In this document: positions 55,233 to 64,000 of the stretch, piece after piece
Position numbering within the stretch: position 1 is the first letter of the stretch
Layout: the number at the start of each line of letters is the position of its first letter
Source: Rhizocola hellebori
GTDB lineage: Bacteria; Actinomycetota; Actinomycetes; Mycobacteriales; Micromonosporaceae
Reading direction: 5' to 3'
DNA length: 64,000 nt
NCBI RefSeq assembly: GCF_016862955.1
Contig: NZ_BONY01000023.1
Location: 62,001 to 126,000 of the forward strand
Made by a program: the position numbers and the translations under genes
Notes under the pieces: generated by a model
Seen by the model: only the letters and a program-made list of their open reading frames with translations
The model's database searches: none
Told to the model about the DNA's origin: nothing

Positions 55233-56413
55233 CGGTGGACGACGAAGTGCTTGCCGCCCGGGTGGTGTTGGGATGGATCGTCGAGCCCGGCAACAGGGAG
55301 CTTTACCACCTGGTCAGTCAGGCGGGACCGGTCGAGGCGCTCGCCAGGGTGGTTTCGGGAAATGCGCCCAAGACGCTGGCCGCGGCGGCCGCGGCCAGGT
55401 TGCGGCATCATGAGCCGGCGCGGATCGCCGGTCATCTGCTGTCCCGCGCGCAGCGGCTCGGGGTGCGAATTGTGGTGCCGGAGAGCGAGGAGTGGCCGTC
55501 CTGTTTGGACGACCTCAGCAGGATCAGCCTGCCCACCCACGACCGTTTCGATCGTGACACCTTTCCCCCACATGCGATCTGGGTACGGGGCACCGAGCGC
55601 CTCGACAGGCTGGCCGCCCGATCGGTGGCCATCGTGGGAGCCCGCGACTGCACCGACTACGGCGCACACCTCGCCGCTGACTTCGCCTACGGCCTCGCCA
55701 CGCGCGGCTGGGCCATCATCTCCGGTGGTGCCTATGGGATCGACGCCGCCGCCCACCGCGGCTGCCTGGCCGCGCAGGGCCACACCGTGGCAGTGCTGGC
55801 GTGCGGCGTGGATCAGCCATATCCGCCCAGCAACACGGGTCTGTTCGAGCACATCGCCAGCAGCGGGCTCGTCATCAGCGAGTGGCCGCCCGAGTCGGCC
55901 CCGCATCGGCATCGGTTCATCATCCGCAATCGGGTGATCGCCGCCCTGGCCCGAGGCACCGTGCTGGTCGAAGCCGCGCTGCGCAGCGGTGCCCGCAACA
56001 CCCTCAGGCGAGCCCGGCAGCTGGGACGTCCAGCGCTGGTGGTGCCGGGGAAGGCCACCTCCGAGCAGTCGGCCGGCTGCCATGCCGAGCTGCGACAGGA
56101 GGGCGATCTGCGGCCGCGGCTCGTCACTCGGGTGGAACACGTGCTTGAGGAGATCGGGGAAATCGGGGTGGATCTCGCGGAGCCGGAACGTGGCCCGGCC
56201 CGGCCTCAGGACACATTGGACGGTCCTGAGCTGCAGCTCTTCGATGCCGCCCCCAAACGCGGCGCCATCACCCCCGCGGAGTTCGCGGCGCGGGCCGGGG
56301 TCGGGCTGCTCGAGGCGCTCGCCGTGCTGCCTTCGCTCGCTTTGCGTGGGCACCTGCGCATGCATCCGGACGGCACCTACTCGCTTGCCCCGCCCCAGCG
56401 GGACAGGGCCTAG
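55229..56413 (+). CDS. dprA: DNA processing protein DprA
   Basis: DprA loads RecA on incoming single-stranded DNA. The 394-residue protein has the Rossmann fold with VAIVGARDCTDYGAHLAADFAYGLATRGWAIISGGAYGIDAAAHRG (key VGAR, SGGAYGIDAAAH) and FIIRNRVIAAL. The C-terminal winged-helix (ALDGPELQLFDAAPKRGAIT) follows. It starts ATG at 55229, overlapping comM by four bases. Confidence 0.93.
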   Translation: MTVDDEVLAARVVLGWIVEPGNRELYHLVSQAGPVEALARVVSGNAPKTLAAAAAARLRHHEPARIAGHLLSRAQRLGVRIVVPESEEWPSCLDDLSRISLPTHDRFDRDTFPPHAIWVRGTERLDRLAARSVAIVGARDCTDYGAHLAADFAYGLATRGWAIISGGAYGIDAAAHRGCLAAQGHTVAVLACGVDQPYPPSNTGLFEHIASSGLVISEWPPESAPHRHRFIIRNRVIAALARGTVLVEAALRSGARNTLRRARQLGRPALVVPGKATSEQSAGCHAELRQEGDLRPRLVTRVEHVLEEIGEIGVDLAEPERGPARPQDTLDGPELQLFDAAPKRGAITPAEFAARAGVGLLEALAVLPSLALRGHLRMHPDGTYSLAPPQRDRA

Positions 56414-56424
56414 ACTTCCGGCAC

Positions 56425-57579
56425 ATGATCCCCGGTGCACGCGAGCTGTTCGTTCTCGATCCTTCGGTAGCCCATCTCAATCACGGCTCGTTCGGCGCGG
56501 TTCCCACCGTGGTTCGCGACGCGCGCCGGCGCCTGCTCGACGAGTTCGACAGCAACCCCATGCTCATGATCACAGGCGATCTCCGGGAGCGAGAAGCCGC
56601 CTCGCGCGCTGCCCTTGCCCACTTCCTCGGGGCTGAGGAGGAGTCCTGTGCGCTCATTGGCAATGTCACGTTGGGGGCCTCTATCGTCCTCAACTCGATC
56701 GATCTGCGCGAGGGCGATGAAATCGTCATCACCGATCACAGCTACAACGCGGTAACCCTTGCCGTGCAAGACCTTCACCGCCGCCGCGGGGTCAGGGTGA
56801 TAGTCGCCCCGGTCGAGCTCGGATCTTCCGACGCCCAAACGGTCGACGCGATCATGGCGCATGTCGGCGAGCGCACCAGGCTGGTGATCGTGGATGAGAT
56901 CTCTTCCGCCACGGCACAACGCCATCCGGTGGCGGCGATCGCCGACGCGCTGCGGGCACGCGGCGTACCCCTGCTCGTGGATGCCGCCCACGCTCCCGGA
57001 ATGTTGCCCAAACCGCTCGCCGACATCGAGGTCGACTTCTGGATGGGCAATCTCCACAAATGGGCCTTCGCCCCGACCGGCACGGCGCTGCTGCAGGTCT
57101 CGCCGCGATGGCGCGACAGGATGGCACCGCTAGCCGTCTCACACGCCCATCCGGCGGGCTTTCCCACGCATCTCGAGCAGCAGGGCACCCGCGACTTCAC
57201 GGTCTGGCTGGCTGCCCCGGTCGGCCTGTCCGTCTTCGACCGGTTCGGTGAGCGCACCGTCCAGCGCCACAACGAAGAGCTCGCCGCCTACGGCCAGCGT
57301 GTGATCGGGCAGGCGCTCGGCCTCCTCCCCCAGCAGCTGCCCGACCCCGGCCCCGGCGTCAGCATGCGGATCATCCCGCTCCCGGAGGGCCTCGCCGTCG
57401 ATCAAGAAGGAATCATCGCGTTGCGCCAGCGGATCGCCGACGAGCTTCGCTGCGAGGTGACCCTCAACCTGTTCCGGGGCCAGACCTATCTCAGGGTCAG
57501 CGCACAGATCTACAACAGCGAGGCCGACTACGACCGCCTCGCCGACGGTCTGCCCGCCTTGCTAAGGGCAGCAGCCTGA
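56425..57579 (+). CDS. PLP-dependent class V aminotransferase-fold enzyme (isopenicillin-N epimerase-like)
   Basis: A 384-residue fold type I enzyme: HLNHGSFGAVPTVVRDA at the N-terminus, the PLP Asp in LLVDAAHAPG, and the PLP Lys in WMGNLHKWAFAPTGTALL. Closest pattern is isopenicillin-N-epimerase-like/NifS-type enzymes. Reaction not defined. It starts 11 bases after dprA and its 3' end overlaps the M23 gene by 83 bases. Confidence 0.85.
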   Translation: MIPGARELFVLDPSVAHLNHGSFGAVPTVVRDARRRLLDEFDSNPMLMITGDLREREAASRAALAHFLGAEEESCALIGNVTLGASIVLNSIDLREGDEIVITDHSYNAVTLAVQDLHRRRGVRVIVAPVELGSSDAQTVDAIMAHVGERTRLVIVDEISSATAQRHPVAAIADALRARGVPLLVDAAHAPGMLPKPLADIEVDFWMGNLHKWAFAPTGTALLQVSPRWRDRMAPLAVSHAHPAGFPTHLEQQGTRDFTVWLAAPVGLSVFDRFGERTVQRHNEELAAYGQRVIGQALGLLPQQLPDPGPGVSMRIIPLPEGLAVDQEGIIALRQRIADELRCEVTLNLFRGQTYLRVSAQIYNSEADYDRLADGLPALLRAAA

Positions 57580-58297
57580 CCCGGCCCACGCCCACCAGGA
57601 TCAACGGGTCCAGGTAGGTATCGCCGCGGCGCAGCCCCCAGTGCAGGCATGCCTCGACCGGGCAGCCGGGATGCCCGCTCACCACGGTGCCGATCACCTG
57701 CCCGGCCAGCACCCGCTGCCCCACCGCGACCACCGCCTCGACCGGCTCATACGTCGTGATCAACCCGCCGTCATGGCTGATGCTGATCACCGGCCGGGAG
57801 ACCACCACCCCCGCGAACCGGACAACGCCCGCCCCGGCCGCCCGCACCACATCGGAATCAGCAACAAGATCCACTCCGCGATGCCCTGCTGCCCACGGCT
57901 CGGGCGGTGGATCAAACCCGCGCACCACCGCAAGCACCCCATAAACCGGCCACACCCACCCCTCCCCCAGCAAGCCAGCGCGAGCCGGATGGGCCCGCGT
58001 GGCAGGCACTGGCGCGAAACCCCTCAGCCAAGGTGAAACCCGCGGGGGACCCGGCGGCAACGCAGGGACCCGAAGGGCGGGCAGCGGCGCAGAGGCTGCG
58101 CGGGCCGCCGGCGCCAATACCGGAAGAGCAGGCGGCAACGCAGAGACCCGAAGGGCGGGTGGGGCAGCAGCTGCGAGGGCCGCCGCAAAGGCCGGAAGGG
58201 GCGGCAGGGATGTGGACCTGGAGAGGGTGGGTGGTGATAGGAGGCAGGTGAGGGTGAGGGCGAAGGTTAGGGCGCGCGTGGGCCAGCAAATGGGCAT
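57497..58297 (-). CDS. M23 family peptidase with Cys in place of first His of HxH motif
   Basis: A 266-residue secreted protein: signal-like N-terminus (ALTFALTLTCLLSPPTL), a long Pro/Ala-rich segment, then an M23 domain with GHRGVDLVA (His and Asp ligands) and EACLHWGLRRGDTYLDP. The usual HxH has become CxH, but the LHWG block is kept. M23 proteins beside rpsB/whiG in streptomycetes show the same substitution. The C-terminal tail is Arg/Cys-rich. Overlaps the aminotransferase 3' end by 83 bases. Confidence 0.82.
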   Translation of the reverse strand: MPICWPTRALTFALTLTCLLSPPTLSRSTSLPPLPAFAAALAAAAPPALRVSALPPALPVLAPAARAASAPLPALRVPALPPGPPRVSPWLRGFAPVPATRAHPARAGLLGEGWVWPVYGVLAVVRGFDPPPEPWAAGHRGVDLVADSDVVRAAGAGVVRFAGVVVSRPVISISHDGGLITTYEPVEAVVAVGQRVLAGQVIGTVVSGHPGCPVEACLHWGLRRGDTYLDPLILVGVGRVRLLPLARRADRRRGGRSRPRCCRSVR

Positions 58298-58318
58298 GGG
58301 AGTGAGGATGAAGGAATC

Positions 58319-58341
58319 GGCCGCGCCAGGAGGGCGCGGCC
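58319..58341 (-). terminator. Hairpin terminator after DUF2469
   Basis: GGCCGCGCC and GGCGCGGCC form a perfect 9-base stem around AGGAG, 61 bases past the DUF2469 stop on the minus strand. Followed by GATTCCTTC; the U content is weak. Confidence 0.6.
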
Positions 58342-58402
58342 GAGGAAGGGTTGTGGATGGGCGAAGGGTTGGGGATAACCCTCCGAAGTGGAGGTCTTTG
58401 TG

Positions 58403-58720
58403 TTAGAAGCCGGCCTCGGAAGGCAGGGAGATGTCGGGCTTCTCCAGCTCTTCGACGTTGACGTCCTTGAAGGTCATTACCCGGACGTTTTTGACGAAGC
58501 GCGCTGGGCGGTACATGTCCCAGACCCACGCGTCGTGCATCTCCACCTCGAAGTAGACCTCGCCGTCCGAATTGCGCACGTGCAGGTCTACCTGGTTGGC
58601 CAGGTAGAACCGGCGCTCGGTCTCCACCACATAGGAGAACTGGCGGACGATATCGCGGTACTCGCGGTAGAGCTGCAGCTCCATATCGGTTTCATACTTT
58701 TCGAGATCTTCAGCGCTCAC
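58403..58720 (-). CDS. DUF2469 family protein
   Basis: A 105-residue protein, nearly invariant in actinomycetes: EDLEKYETDMELQLYREYRDIVRQFSYVVETERRFYLANQV. It ends LEKPDISLPSEAGF. Function unknown. It overlaps the rnhB stop by 11 bases; the rnhB-DUF2469 pairing is conserved across actinomycetes. Confidence 0.93.
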   Translation of the reverse strand: MSAEDLEKYETDMELQLYREYRDIVRQFSYVVETERRFYLANQVDLHVRNSDGEVYFEVEMHDAWVWDMYRPARFVKNVRVMTFKDVNVEELEKPDISLPSEAGF

Positions 58721-59423
58721 GTGACCCGCCCTTCTGCAGCTCGACCGAGGAAACCGTACCGCGCCGCCCAGCCTGCTGCGCGGTTAGCCACGTCGCCGCG
58801 ACGTTCTTGTAAGAGTGCCGGTGGACGGGGCTGGGACCATGTTCACGCAGGGCAGCTGCGTGCTCAGGGGTGCTGTAACCCTTGTGCTCGGCGAAGCCGT
58901 ACTCGGGGTAGAGGCTATCGAGCTCGGTCATCATTCTGTCCCGCGTGACCTTCGCCACCACACTCGCGGCGGCCACGCAGGCGGCGACCTGGTCGCCTTT
59001 CCACACGGCCAGGCCGGGGGCGCCTATGCCGTCGACGGCGAAGCCGTCGGTCAGGACGTAGGTCGGCGCTGGGGTGAGCTTCGCGATGGCGCGGCGCATC
59101 GCGGCCACGTTGCCGACGTGCAACCCACGTTCGTCGATCTGCTCGGGCTCGACCACGATCGCCGCCCAGGTCACCGCGGTGGCCATGACCTGCTCGAAGA
59201 TGCGCTCACGAGCGAGTTGGGTGAGCAGTTTGGAGTCGTTGAGCCCTTCGATCTCGCGGCGGTCGGGCAGCACCACGGCGGCGGCCACGAGCGGGCCGGC
59301 GCACGCGCCGCGGCCGGCTTCGTCGGCGCCGGCGACCACGGCGAAGCCGCGGCGGCGCAGGGCGCGCTCGAGGACGTAGATCCCGCCGTCGCTGCGGATG
59401 AGAGGCCGGCTTGGGCTCAGCAA
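58710..59423 (-). CDS. rnhB: Ribonuclease HII
   Basis: RNase HII removes ribonucleotides from DNA hybrids. The 237-residue product (TTG at 59423) has the active-site GADEAGRGACAGPLVAAAV (Asp-Glu), GLNDSKLL, VLTDGFAVDGIG and ASVVAKVTRDRMM. The TTG overlaps the NUDIX stop by 7 bases, and longer frames lack support. DUF2469 follows. Confidence 0.93.
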   Translation of the reverse strand: MLSPSRPLIRSDGGIYVLERALRRRGFAVVAGADEAGRGACAGPLVAAAVVLPDRREIEGLNDSKLLTQLARERIFEQVMATAVTWAAIVVEPEQIDERGLHVGNVAAMRRAIAKLTPAPTYVLTDGFAVDGIGAPGLAVWKGDQVAACVAAASVVAKVTRDRMMTELDSLYPEYGFAEHKGYSTPEHAAALREHGPSPVHRHSYKNVAATWLTAQQAGRRGTVSSVELQKGGSRER

Positions 59424-59875
59424 GGCTCTATCCCCAATCTCTTCAGCACATCGAGGAGGTCCTCCGGATAGTAGGCCTCCTGAGCGACAGCCAGCTCCTC
59501 CATGAACCACCAGCGATGACCATCGGTGGACGCGATTTCGACCTCATCGAAGCCGCTGGTGTCCACCTGCCAATTCGACACCCTCACCAGGTAAAAGTCT
59601 TGTTCTTGCCGGTACCTGACGCCTTGGAACGAATAGCTGGCCACGTCATGGTGGACCGGCTCACCGAGCTGGGCGGGGGTGAGCGCCAGCCCGGTCTCCT
59701 CGTATAGCTCCCGCGCGGCGGCCTCGGCCGCAGGCTCGTCGGGGGCGATGCCTCCGCCGGGGGTGAACCAATATCGGACTTCGGGCACAGCGGGGTCGAA
59801 ACCCCTGAACAGCAGAACCGCACCTTGATCGTTGACCAGGAGGACGCGGACGGCGGCTCGCTGTCTGGACTCCAT
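59417..59875 (-). CDS. NUDIX hydrolase
   Basis: A 152-residue protein with the Nudix box GGGIAPDEPAAEAAARELYEETGLAL (GX5EX7REXXEEXG). Preceded by VRVLLVNDQGAVLLFRGF. Substrate unknown; may clean nucleotide derivatives. It sits between lepB and rnhB. Confidence 0.92.
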   Translation of the reverse strand: MESRQRAAVRVLLVNDQGAVLLFRGFDPAVPEVRYWFTPGGGIAPDEPAAEAAARELYEETGLALTPAQLGEPVHHDVASYSFQGVRYRQEQDFYLVRVSNWQVDTSGFDEVEIASTDGHRWWFMEELAVAQEAYYPEDLLDVLKRLGIEPC

Positions 59876-59918
59876 GCCTCAAGCCTAGGCGTTACCGGCC
59901 GCCCAGACCGGGGGAGGT

Positions 59919-60554
59919 TCACCCACTGGTGAGTGGATCAGGAACTCCGCTGAAGGTATCGGGCACGGAAAGCCATGTTGCCCGATTAAACGGCCAGAAC
60001 AACACAAAGGCCCGCCCGACGACCGCGTCCTCGGGGATGGTCGCCTGTTCGATGTCCTGCCCCGAGCTGGTGTAGTGCTGCAGCGAGTCGCCCGAGGACT
60101 GCCGGTGGTCGCCCATGACCCACAGCCGGCCTTCCGGCACCACGATGTTGAACTGGTGCGCCGAGGGCGTGTTGCCCGGATAGATGTATGGCTCGTCCAA
60201 CGGGTGACCATTGACCTGAATTCGGCCCTGCGGGTCGCAGCACACGACCCGGTCGCCCCCGACACCGATCACCCGTTTGATGTAGTCCTCGTGTTCAGGT
60301 TTGTTGCGCCAGTCCTCTGGCGCCTCGAAGACGATGATCTCGCCTCGTTCGGGGGATCTAAAGTCGTAGACGAGCTTATTGACCAAAACCCTGTCGTCGA
60401 GATCAAGGGTGTGTTCCATAGAGCCAGAGGGAATGAAGAACGTCTGTACAACAAACTGCCTGACCAGGAACGCCACCAGAATGGCGACGCCCAATAGGAT
60501 AGGCAGCTCCTTCCAGAACGAACCCTTGCTGCTCTTGGCCTGCTCGTCAATCAC
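59919..60554 (-). CDS. lepB: Signal peptidase I
   Basis: A 211-residue type I signal peptidase: one N-terminal helix (PILLGVAILVAFLVRQFVV), the catalytic Ser in FIPSGSMEHT (about residue 45), Lys in YIKRVIGVGGD (about 94) and box GDHRQSSGDS. It removes signal peptides on the outer face. The GTG start at 60554 is 68 bases from the upstream second lepB. Confidence 0.93.
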   Translation of the reverse strand: MIDEQAKSSKGSFWKELPILLGVAILVAFLVRQFVVQTFFIPSGSMEHTLDLDDRVLVNKLVYDFRSPERGEIIVFEAPEDWRNKPEHEDYIKRVIGVGGDRVVCCDPQGRIQVNGHPLDEPYIYPGNTPSAHQFNIVVPEGRLWVMGDHRQSSGDSLQHYTSSGQDIEQATIPEDAVVGRAFVLFWPFNRATWLSVPDTFSGVPDPLTSG

Positions 60555-60622
60555 GCACGGAGCCTACGCGGCCAACCTGAGAGTGACCATGAGGGGCCGG
60601 TCGATCGCCAGGTGTGTCGCCG

Positions 60623-61414
60623 CTACCAACGTCGTTTGCGGGTAACGAAAAGCAGGGGAAGCAGCACAGCGGCATCGCCCGTCACGCCATCGAAGACATC
60701 TTGTCGCGCGAGCGAACCCCACCGGCCGAACGGGGTGGCGATGACCATGGCCTTGCCAATCACGTTGTCGATCGGCACTAACCCTTGGCAGCGCGAGTCT
60801 TGCGACACCCGCCGATGGTCGCCGAGGACGAACAGCATGCCCGGCTCAACCGTCACCGGGGCGAAGTCGCGGGTGCTACAGCTTTTCGCTGAGGGCTGAC
60901 CCCGAGTCGAATTGCGGACAACATAGGGCTCATCAATGGCGACTCCATTGACATATATACGTCCGTCGCTATCGCAACAGGAGACCTCGTCTCCCGGTAC
61001 CCCGATAACGCGTTTAATGAAATCTTTCTCGCCAGGCTGCGAAATGCCGATGAGGTCACCCACACTGCGGCCGAGTTTGGAGAAGAAACCGGCACCGGGG
61101 TCGACCCGATTTTCGATGGCCGTCCAGCTTTCCGGTCCTTTGAAGACGATGACCTCGCCGCGGGCCGGGTCGCGGAACTCGTAGACCACCTTGTTGACCA
61201 GCACCCGGTCGCCGACCAGAAGCGTGTCCTCCATCGATCCCGAGGGGATGTAGAAGGCTTGCATGAGGAACGTACGGATCAGAACGGCCAGGCAAAAAGC
61301 GACCACCAGCAGCAGCGGGAGCTCCTGCCACAGCGGCATGCCCTTTCGCTTACTCCTACGACGCTCTCGGCGCGGCCACTGTTCTCCGGCAAATGAATCG
61401 CGATCATCAGACAC
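60623..61414 (-). CDS. lepB: Signal peptidase I, second copy
   Basis: A 263-residue paralogue. The N-terminus is a basic stretch (RRERRRSKRKGMP) before the helix (PLLLVVAFCLAVLIRTFL), Ser in YIPSGSMEDTLL, Lys in FIKRVIGVPGDEVSCCDS, and GDHRRVSQDS. Compared with the neighbouring lepB it has an inserted loop (SKLGRSVGDLIGI) and a C-terminal helix (DAAVLLPLLF). GTG at 61414 is the likely start; the longer upstream frame overlaps the rplS terminator. Confidence 0.9.
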   Translation of the reverse strand: MSDDRDSFAGEQWPRRERRRSKRKGMPLWQELPLLLVVAFCLAVLIRTFLMQAFYIPSGSMEDTLLVGDRVLVNKVVYEFRDPARGEVIVFKGPESWTAIENRVDPGAGFFSKLGRSVGDLIGISQPGEKDFIKRVIGVPGDEVSCCDSDGRIYVNGVAIDEPYVVRNSTRGQPSAKSCSTRDFAPVTVEPGMLFVLGDHRRVSQDSRCQGLVPIDNVIGKAMVIATPFGRWGSLARQDVFDGVTGDAAVLLPLLFVTRKRRW

Positions 61415-61481
61415 AGCACGCCGCCTTGGAAACACGCCCGGATTATTGAAGATATCGGCGGACAGCGTAGAACGTCTCACG

Positions 61482-61514
61482 AAAAATGGGCACCCATCGG
61501 ATGCCCATTTTTTT
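61482..61514 (-). terminator. Terminator of rplS
   Basis: AAAAATGGGCA and TGCCCATTTTT form an 11-base stem with a 9-base loop; on the minus strand the stem ends in a T run and starts 16 bases after the rplS stop. A typical rho-independent shape. Confidence 0.85.
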
Positions 61515-61529
61515 GCGAAAGGAAAAGTC

Positions 61530-61886
61530 TTAAGCGACCTTCGTCTCCCGGAGCTCCTTGATCTTGGCCTTCTTGCCACGGAGATCGCGAAGGTAGTACA
61601 GCTTGGCCCGGCGAACATCACCTCGGGTGACCACCTCGATGCGGTCGAGCGCGGGGCTGTTGATCGGGTAGGTGCGCTCGACGCCAACGCCGAAGCTCAG
61701 CTTGCGGACCGTGAAGGTCTCGGTCAGCCCGGAGCCCTGGCGGCGGATCACCACACCCTGGAAGATCTGGATACGGGAACGGTTGCCCTCGACGACCCGG
61801 GCGTGCACCTTGACGGTGTCACCGGGGCGGAAGTTGGGCAGGTCGGTGCGGATAGAGGCGGCATCGACGATGTCCAGCGTGTTCAT
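61530..61886 (-). CDS. rplS: 50S ribosomal protein L19
   Basis: L19 of 118 residues with [59 protein letters not shown] (key [17 protein letters not shown]) and [19 protein letters not shown]. It is 92 bases after trmD and ends before a strong terminator. Confidence 0.97.
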   Translation of the reverse strand: MNTLDIVDAASIRTDLPNFRPGDTVKVHARVVEGNRSRIQIFQGVVIRRQGSGLTETFTVRKLSFGVGVERTYPINSPALDRIEVVTRGDVRRAKLYYLRDLRGKKAKIKELRETKVA

Positions 61887-61978
61887 TTGCTACGTCCTTA
61901 AGACAAATGTGGGCATGGCTGACCCGAGGCTGAGCTTGATCGGGTCCTCGTCGGCGAAACCGACGGCAGGCAACCTCA

Positions 61979-62719
61979 CTACTCTGCCACAGCCTCGCCC
62001 GGGAGAGCGAATCCGCCTTCCCTCAATAGAGCGATGTCACGTTTGTCGAGGGTCGCCGGGTCGAGCGCGGCGAGCAGGTCCGGGCGTCGGGCGGCCGTGC
62101 GCAACAGGGCCTGATCGCGCCGCCAGCGCGCCACCTTGCCGTGATCGCCCGAGCGCAGGACCGCGGGCACCTCGTGCTCACGCCAGCTGGCCGGCTTGGT
62201 GTAGACGGGGGTTTCGAGCAGGCCGTGAGCGTGTGACTCGTCGTCGAGCGAGGAGGCGTTTCCCAGTACCCCCGGAAGCAACCGGACGATCGCCTCCATC
62301 ATCACAAGCACGGCCACCTCACCGCCGAACAGGACGTAGTCACCCAACGAGACCTCGGTGGCCGCATAATGCTCGATGACCCGCTGGTCGATGCCCTCAT
62401 AGCGCCCGCACGCGAACACCAGGTGCTCCTCCTCGGCCAGCGCGTGCGCCATTTTCTGGGTGAAAGGCGCACCGGCCGGAGACGGGACGAGGAGCCGAGC
62501 GCCGGGTGACAGCACGGAGTCGAGCGCGAGGCCCCACGGCTCGGGCCGCATCACCATGCCGGGCCCGCCACCGTAGGGCGTGTCATCGACTGTTCGGTGC
62601 ACGTCGGAAGTCCAGGTGCGCAGATCGTGGACGGTCAGCGCGACCGGCGCCTTGCCCATCAGTGAAAGGTCAAGGGGGGCAAGGTAATCCGGGAAGATCG
62701 AGATGATGTCGACCCGCAT
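61979..62719 (-). CDS. trmD: tRNA (guanine(37)-N1)-methyltransferase
   Basis: TrmD makes m1G37. The 246-residue SPOUT-fold enzyme has [15 protein letters not shown], the [13 protein letters not shown] active-site segment, and [42 protein letters not shown] (knot). ATG at 62719 overlaps the rimM stop by one base. Confidence 0.96.
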   Translation of the reverse strand: MRVDIISIFPDYLAPLDLSLMGKAPVALTVHDLRTWTSDVHRTVDDTPYGGGPGMVMRPEPWGLALDSVLSPGARLLVPSPAGAPFTQKMAHALAEEEHLVFACGRYEGIDQRVIEHYAATEVSLGDYVLFGGEVAVLVMMEAIVRLLPGVLGNASSLDDESHAHGLLETPVYTKPASWREHEVPAVLRSGDHGKVARWRRDQALLRTAARRPDLLAALDPATLDKRDIALLREGGFALPGEAVAE

Positions 62720-63219
62720 CACAGCTCCAGCAGTCCGCCGGGCGGATCGATGATGACTTGCCGCTTTTCCAAGTCGACCGTGGGCACGATGGCCCGGACG
62801 AAGGGAACCAGGGTGGTCCGCCCGTCGGGGCGTTTGACCTGAAGCAGATCGGCGCCGGGGGCGTGGTTCACCCGGGTGATGGAACCGACCTCTTCGCCCG
62901 AGACGGTGACGACCGCAAGCCCAACCAATTGATGGTCATGGAATTCTTCCGGATCCACGGGCGGCGCCACCGAGGCCGAGTCGACCTCGAGCACCTGACC
63001 CCGCATGGCCTCGGCCGCCTCGCGGTCGGGGATCTCCTCGAAGAAGACCAGAAAGCGGCCCAAATGGGGCCGCACTGAGGTGATGGTGAGGCGGGAGGAG
63101 CCGGCTATGAGCACCGACCCCTCCCGAAAGCGCAGTTCCGGCTCGTCCGTGCGGGAATCCACGATCACTTCACCGCGAATCCCGTGCGGGCGGACGATCT
63201 GCCCGACTGTCAAAAGCAT
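62719..63219 (-). CDS. rimM: Ribosome maturation factor RimM
   Basis: RimM assists 16S 3' domain maturation. The 166-residue protein has [25 protein letters not shown] and the PRC-barrel ([36 protein letters not shown], key HDHQLVGL). It ends [12 protein letters not shown], and is followed by trmD with a one-base overlap. Confidence 0.95.
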   Translation of the reverse strand: MLLTVGQIVRPHGIRGEVIVDSRTDEPELRFREGSVLIAGSSRLTITSVRPHLGRFLVFFEEIPDREAAEAMRGQVLEVDSASVAPPVDPEEFHDHQLVGLAVVTVSGEEVGSITRVNHAPGADLLQVKRPDGRTTLVPFVRAIVPTVDLEKRQVIIDPPGGLLEL

Positions 63220-63221
63220 CG

Positions 63222-63485
63222 TTAGAACGAGTCGACGATATCGACGCGAATGCCCTTGCCACCGACCGAGCCGATGACCTGGCGCAGCGCGCGCGCCGTC
63301 CGGCCGCCCCGGCCGATGACGGTGCCCAGATCCTCCGGGTGAACCCGGACCTCAAGGCGCGCCCCACGGCGGTTGTCGACCAGACGCACCCGGACGTCGC
63401 CCGGGTGGTCCACGATGCCCTTGACAAGGTGCTCCAGCGCTGGCCGGAGCGCGCTGTCAGCCCTGCTGCTCGTCGCCGGCCGCAA
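63222..63485 (-). CDS. khpA: KH-domain RNA-binding protein (KhpA-like)
   Basis: A small KH protein between rpsP and rimM, as in most actinomycetes. It has [18 protein letters not shown] and the KH loop [19 protein letters not shown]. The listed start is TTG 63485, overlapping rpsP by 29 bases; no other ATG/GTG occurs before residue 13, so the real N-terminus is unsure. Confidence 0.85.
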   Translation of the reverse strand: MRPATSSRADSALRPALEHLVKGIVDHPGDVRVRLVDNRRGARLEVRVHPEDLGTVIGRGGRTARALRQVIGSVGGKGIRVDIVDSF

Positions 63486-63954
63486 CAGCCGTCTCCTCTG
63501 CAGCGGGTGCTTCGGCGGCCGGCTTCTCGGCCGGCTTCTCGGCCGGGGCCTCAGCCTTTGCCGGGGCAGCCTTCTTCGCAGACGCCTTGGTCGGCTCGGG
63601 CTTGCTCAGGCCCGCGGCGGCCTGCGCGGCAGCCTCGTAGACGGCCCTGCGGTCGGCACGTGCCGGGGCCACCTTCAACGGCTCGGTGGGAGCCGGAAGA
63701 CCCTTGTACTTCTGCCAGTCGCCGGTCTTGGAAAGGATGGCGACGACGGCCTCGCTCGGCTGTGCGCCGACCGAGAGCCAATGCTGGACCCGATCGGATT
63801 TGACCTCGATCAGCGAGGGCTCCTCCTTCGGGTGGTAGATCCCGATGAACTCGATCGCCTTGCCGTCACGCTTGACGCGCGAGTCGGCGACGACGATGCG
63901 GTACTGCGGGTTGCGGATTTTGCCCATCCGCAGAAGCCGGATACGAACGGCCAC
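63457..63954 (-). CDS. rpsP: 30S ribosomal protein S16 with long C-terminal extension
   Basis: S16 core: [47 protein letters not shown]. From about residue 100 it becomes Ala/Lys/Glu/Pro-rich ([22 protein letters not shown]), with a repeated PAEK unit in the DNA at about 63518-63546. E. coli S16 has 82 residues; this has 165. The 46 bases to the window end hold the ribosome binding region only. Confidence 0.95.
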   Translation of the reverse strand: MAVRIRLLRMGKIRNPQYRIVVADSRVKRDGKAIEFIGIYHPKEEPSLIEVKSDRVQHWLSVGAQPSEAVVAILSKTGDWQKYKGLPAPTEPLKVAPARADRRAVYEAAAQAAAGLSKPEPTKASAKKAAPAKAEAPAEKPAEKPAAEAPAAEETAVAAGDEQQG

Positions 63955-64000
63955 GGTAATTTCGCTCCTGTTGCGTTTGAGGTGAGCCGGTTGGCGACCG

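Noticed and set aside
61415-61687. N-terminal extension of the second lepB
   Set aside because: It would run through the rplS terminator and into rplS itself; the GTG at 61414 starts a normal basic N-terminus.
1-64000. tRNA, rRNA, CRISPR array or IS element
   Set aside because: No cloverleaf with CCA-like end, no rRNA sequence, no regularly spaced repeats, and no transposase or terminal-repeat pair was seen.

Overview
The window is high-GC chromosomal DNA from an actinomycete. Gene order, GTG/TTG start usage, an IF2 with a very long Pro/Gly/Arg-rich linker, DivIVA-type and LCP proteins, an F420-type nitroreductase and an FxSxx-COOH RiPP locus suggest a Streptosporangiales-like organism. I cannot name genus or species from sequence alone. 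Most of the window is the conserved translation, isoprenoid and cell-envelope backbone of Actinomycetota on the minus strand, interrupted by accessory blocks.

Right to left (direction of transcription) the backbone is rpsP, KH protein, rimM, trmD, rplS, two lepB genes, NUDIX, rnhB, DUF2469 and M23 peptidase. The dprA, comM and yraN block runs on the opposite strand. After the RiPP island come rpsB, tsf, pyrH, frr, cdsA, rlmN and a DivIVA-like gene. An accessory block (DUF2631-like, MBL-Rieske, carotenoid-desaturase-like oxidoreductase, TetR, MMPL, GNAT) follows, then LCP, dxr, rseP, ispG and a DUF4081-type GNAT. Next is a glnA4 gamma-glutamylation operon joined to map. A plus-strand PadR/ABC exporter block and a ferritin-like pair lie before rimP, nusA, ylxR, infB, a Trm11-like methyltransferase, DUF503, rbfA, nrnA and truB (cut by the left edge). 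proS and whiG, which I expected near rimP and near dprA/M23, are not in the window.

The most notable system is the five-gene plus-strand fxs locus at about 43.7-52.1 kb. It has an unannotated 57-residue precursor ending Phe-Gln-Ser-Met-Ile (FxsA). It also has a radical SAM/SPASM maturase fused to an HExxH-type domain (FxsB) and two consecutive TIR-like proteins (FxsC type). The last gene is a 1295-residue MinD-like/NB-ARC/TPR protein (FxsT). The combination of cyclophane-type peptide chemistry with TIR and NLR-like STAND architecture suggests a peptide signalling or immunity-like function that remains undefined. A small three-helix membrane protein and a HIT protein flank it.

Other points of note are a 26-bp perfect inverted repeat between convergent genes, a TetR/MMPL intergenic operator array, two PadR operators, a 35-residue ORF ahead of truB, and an M23 peptidase with Cys replacing the first His of its HxH motif.
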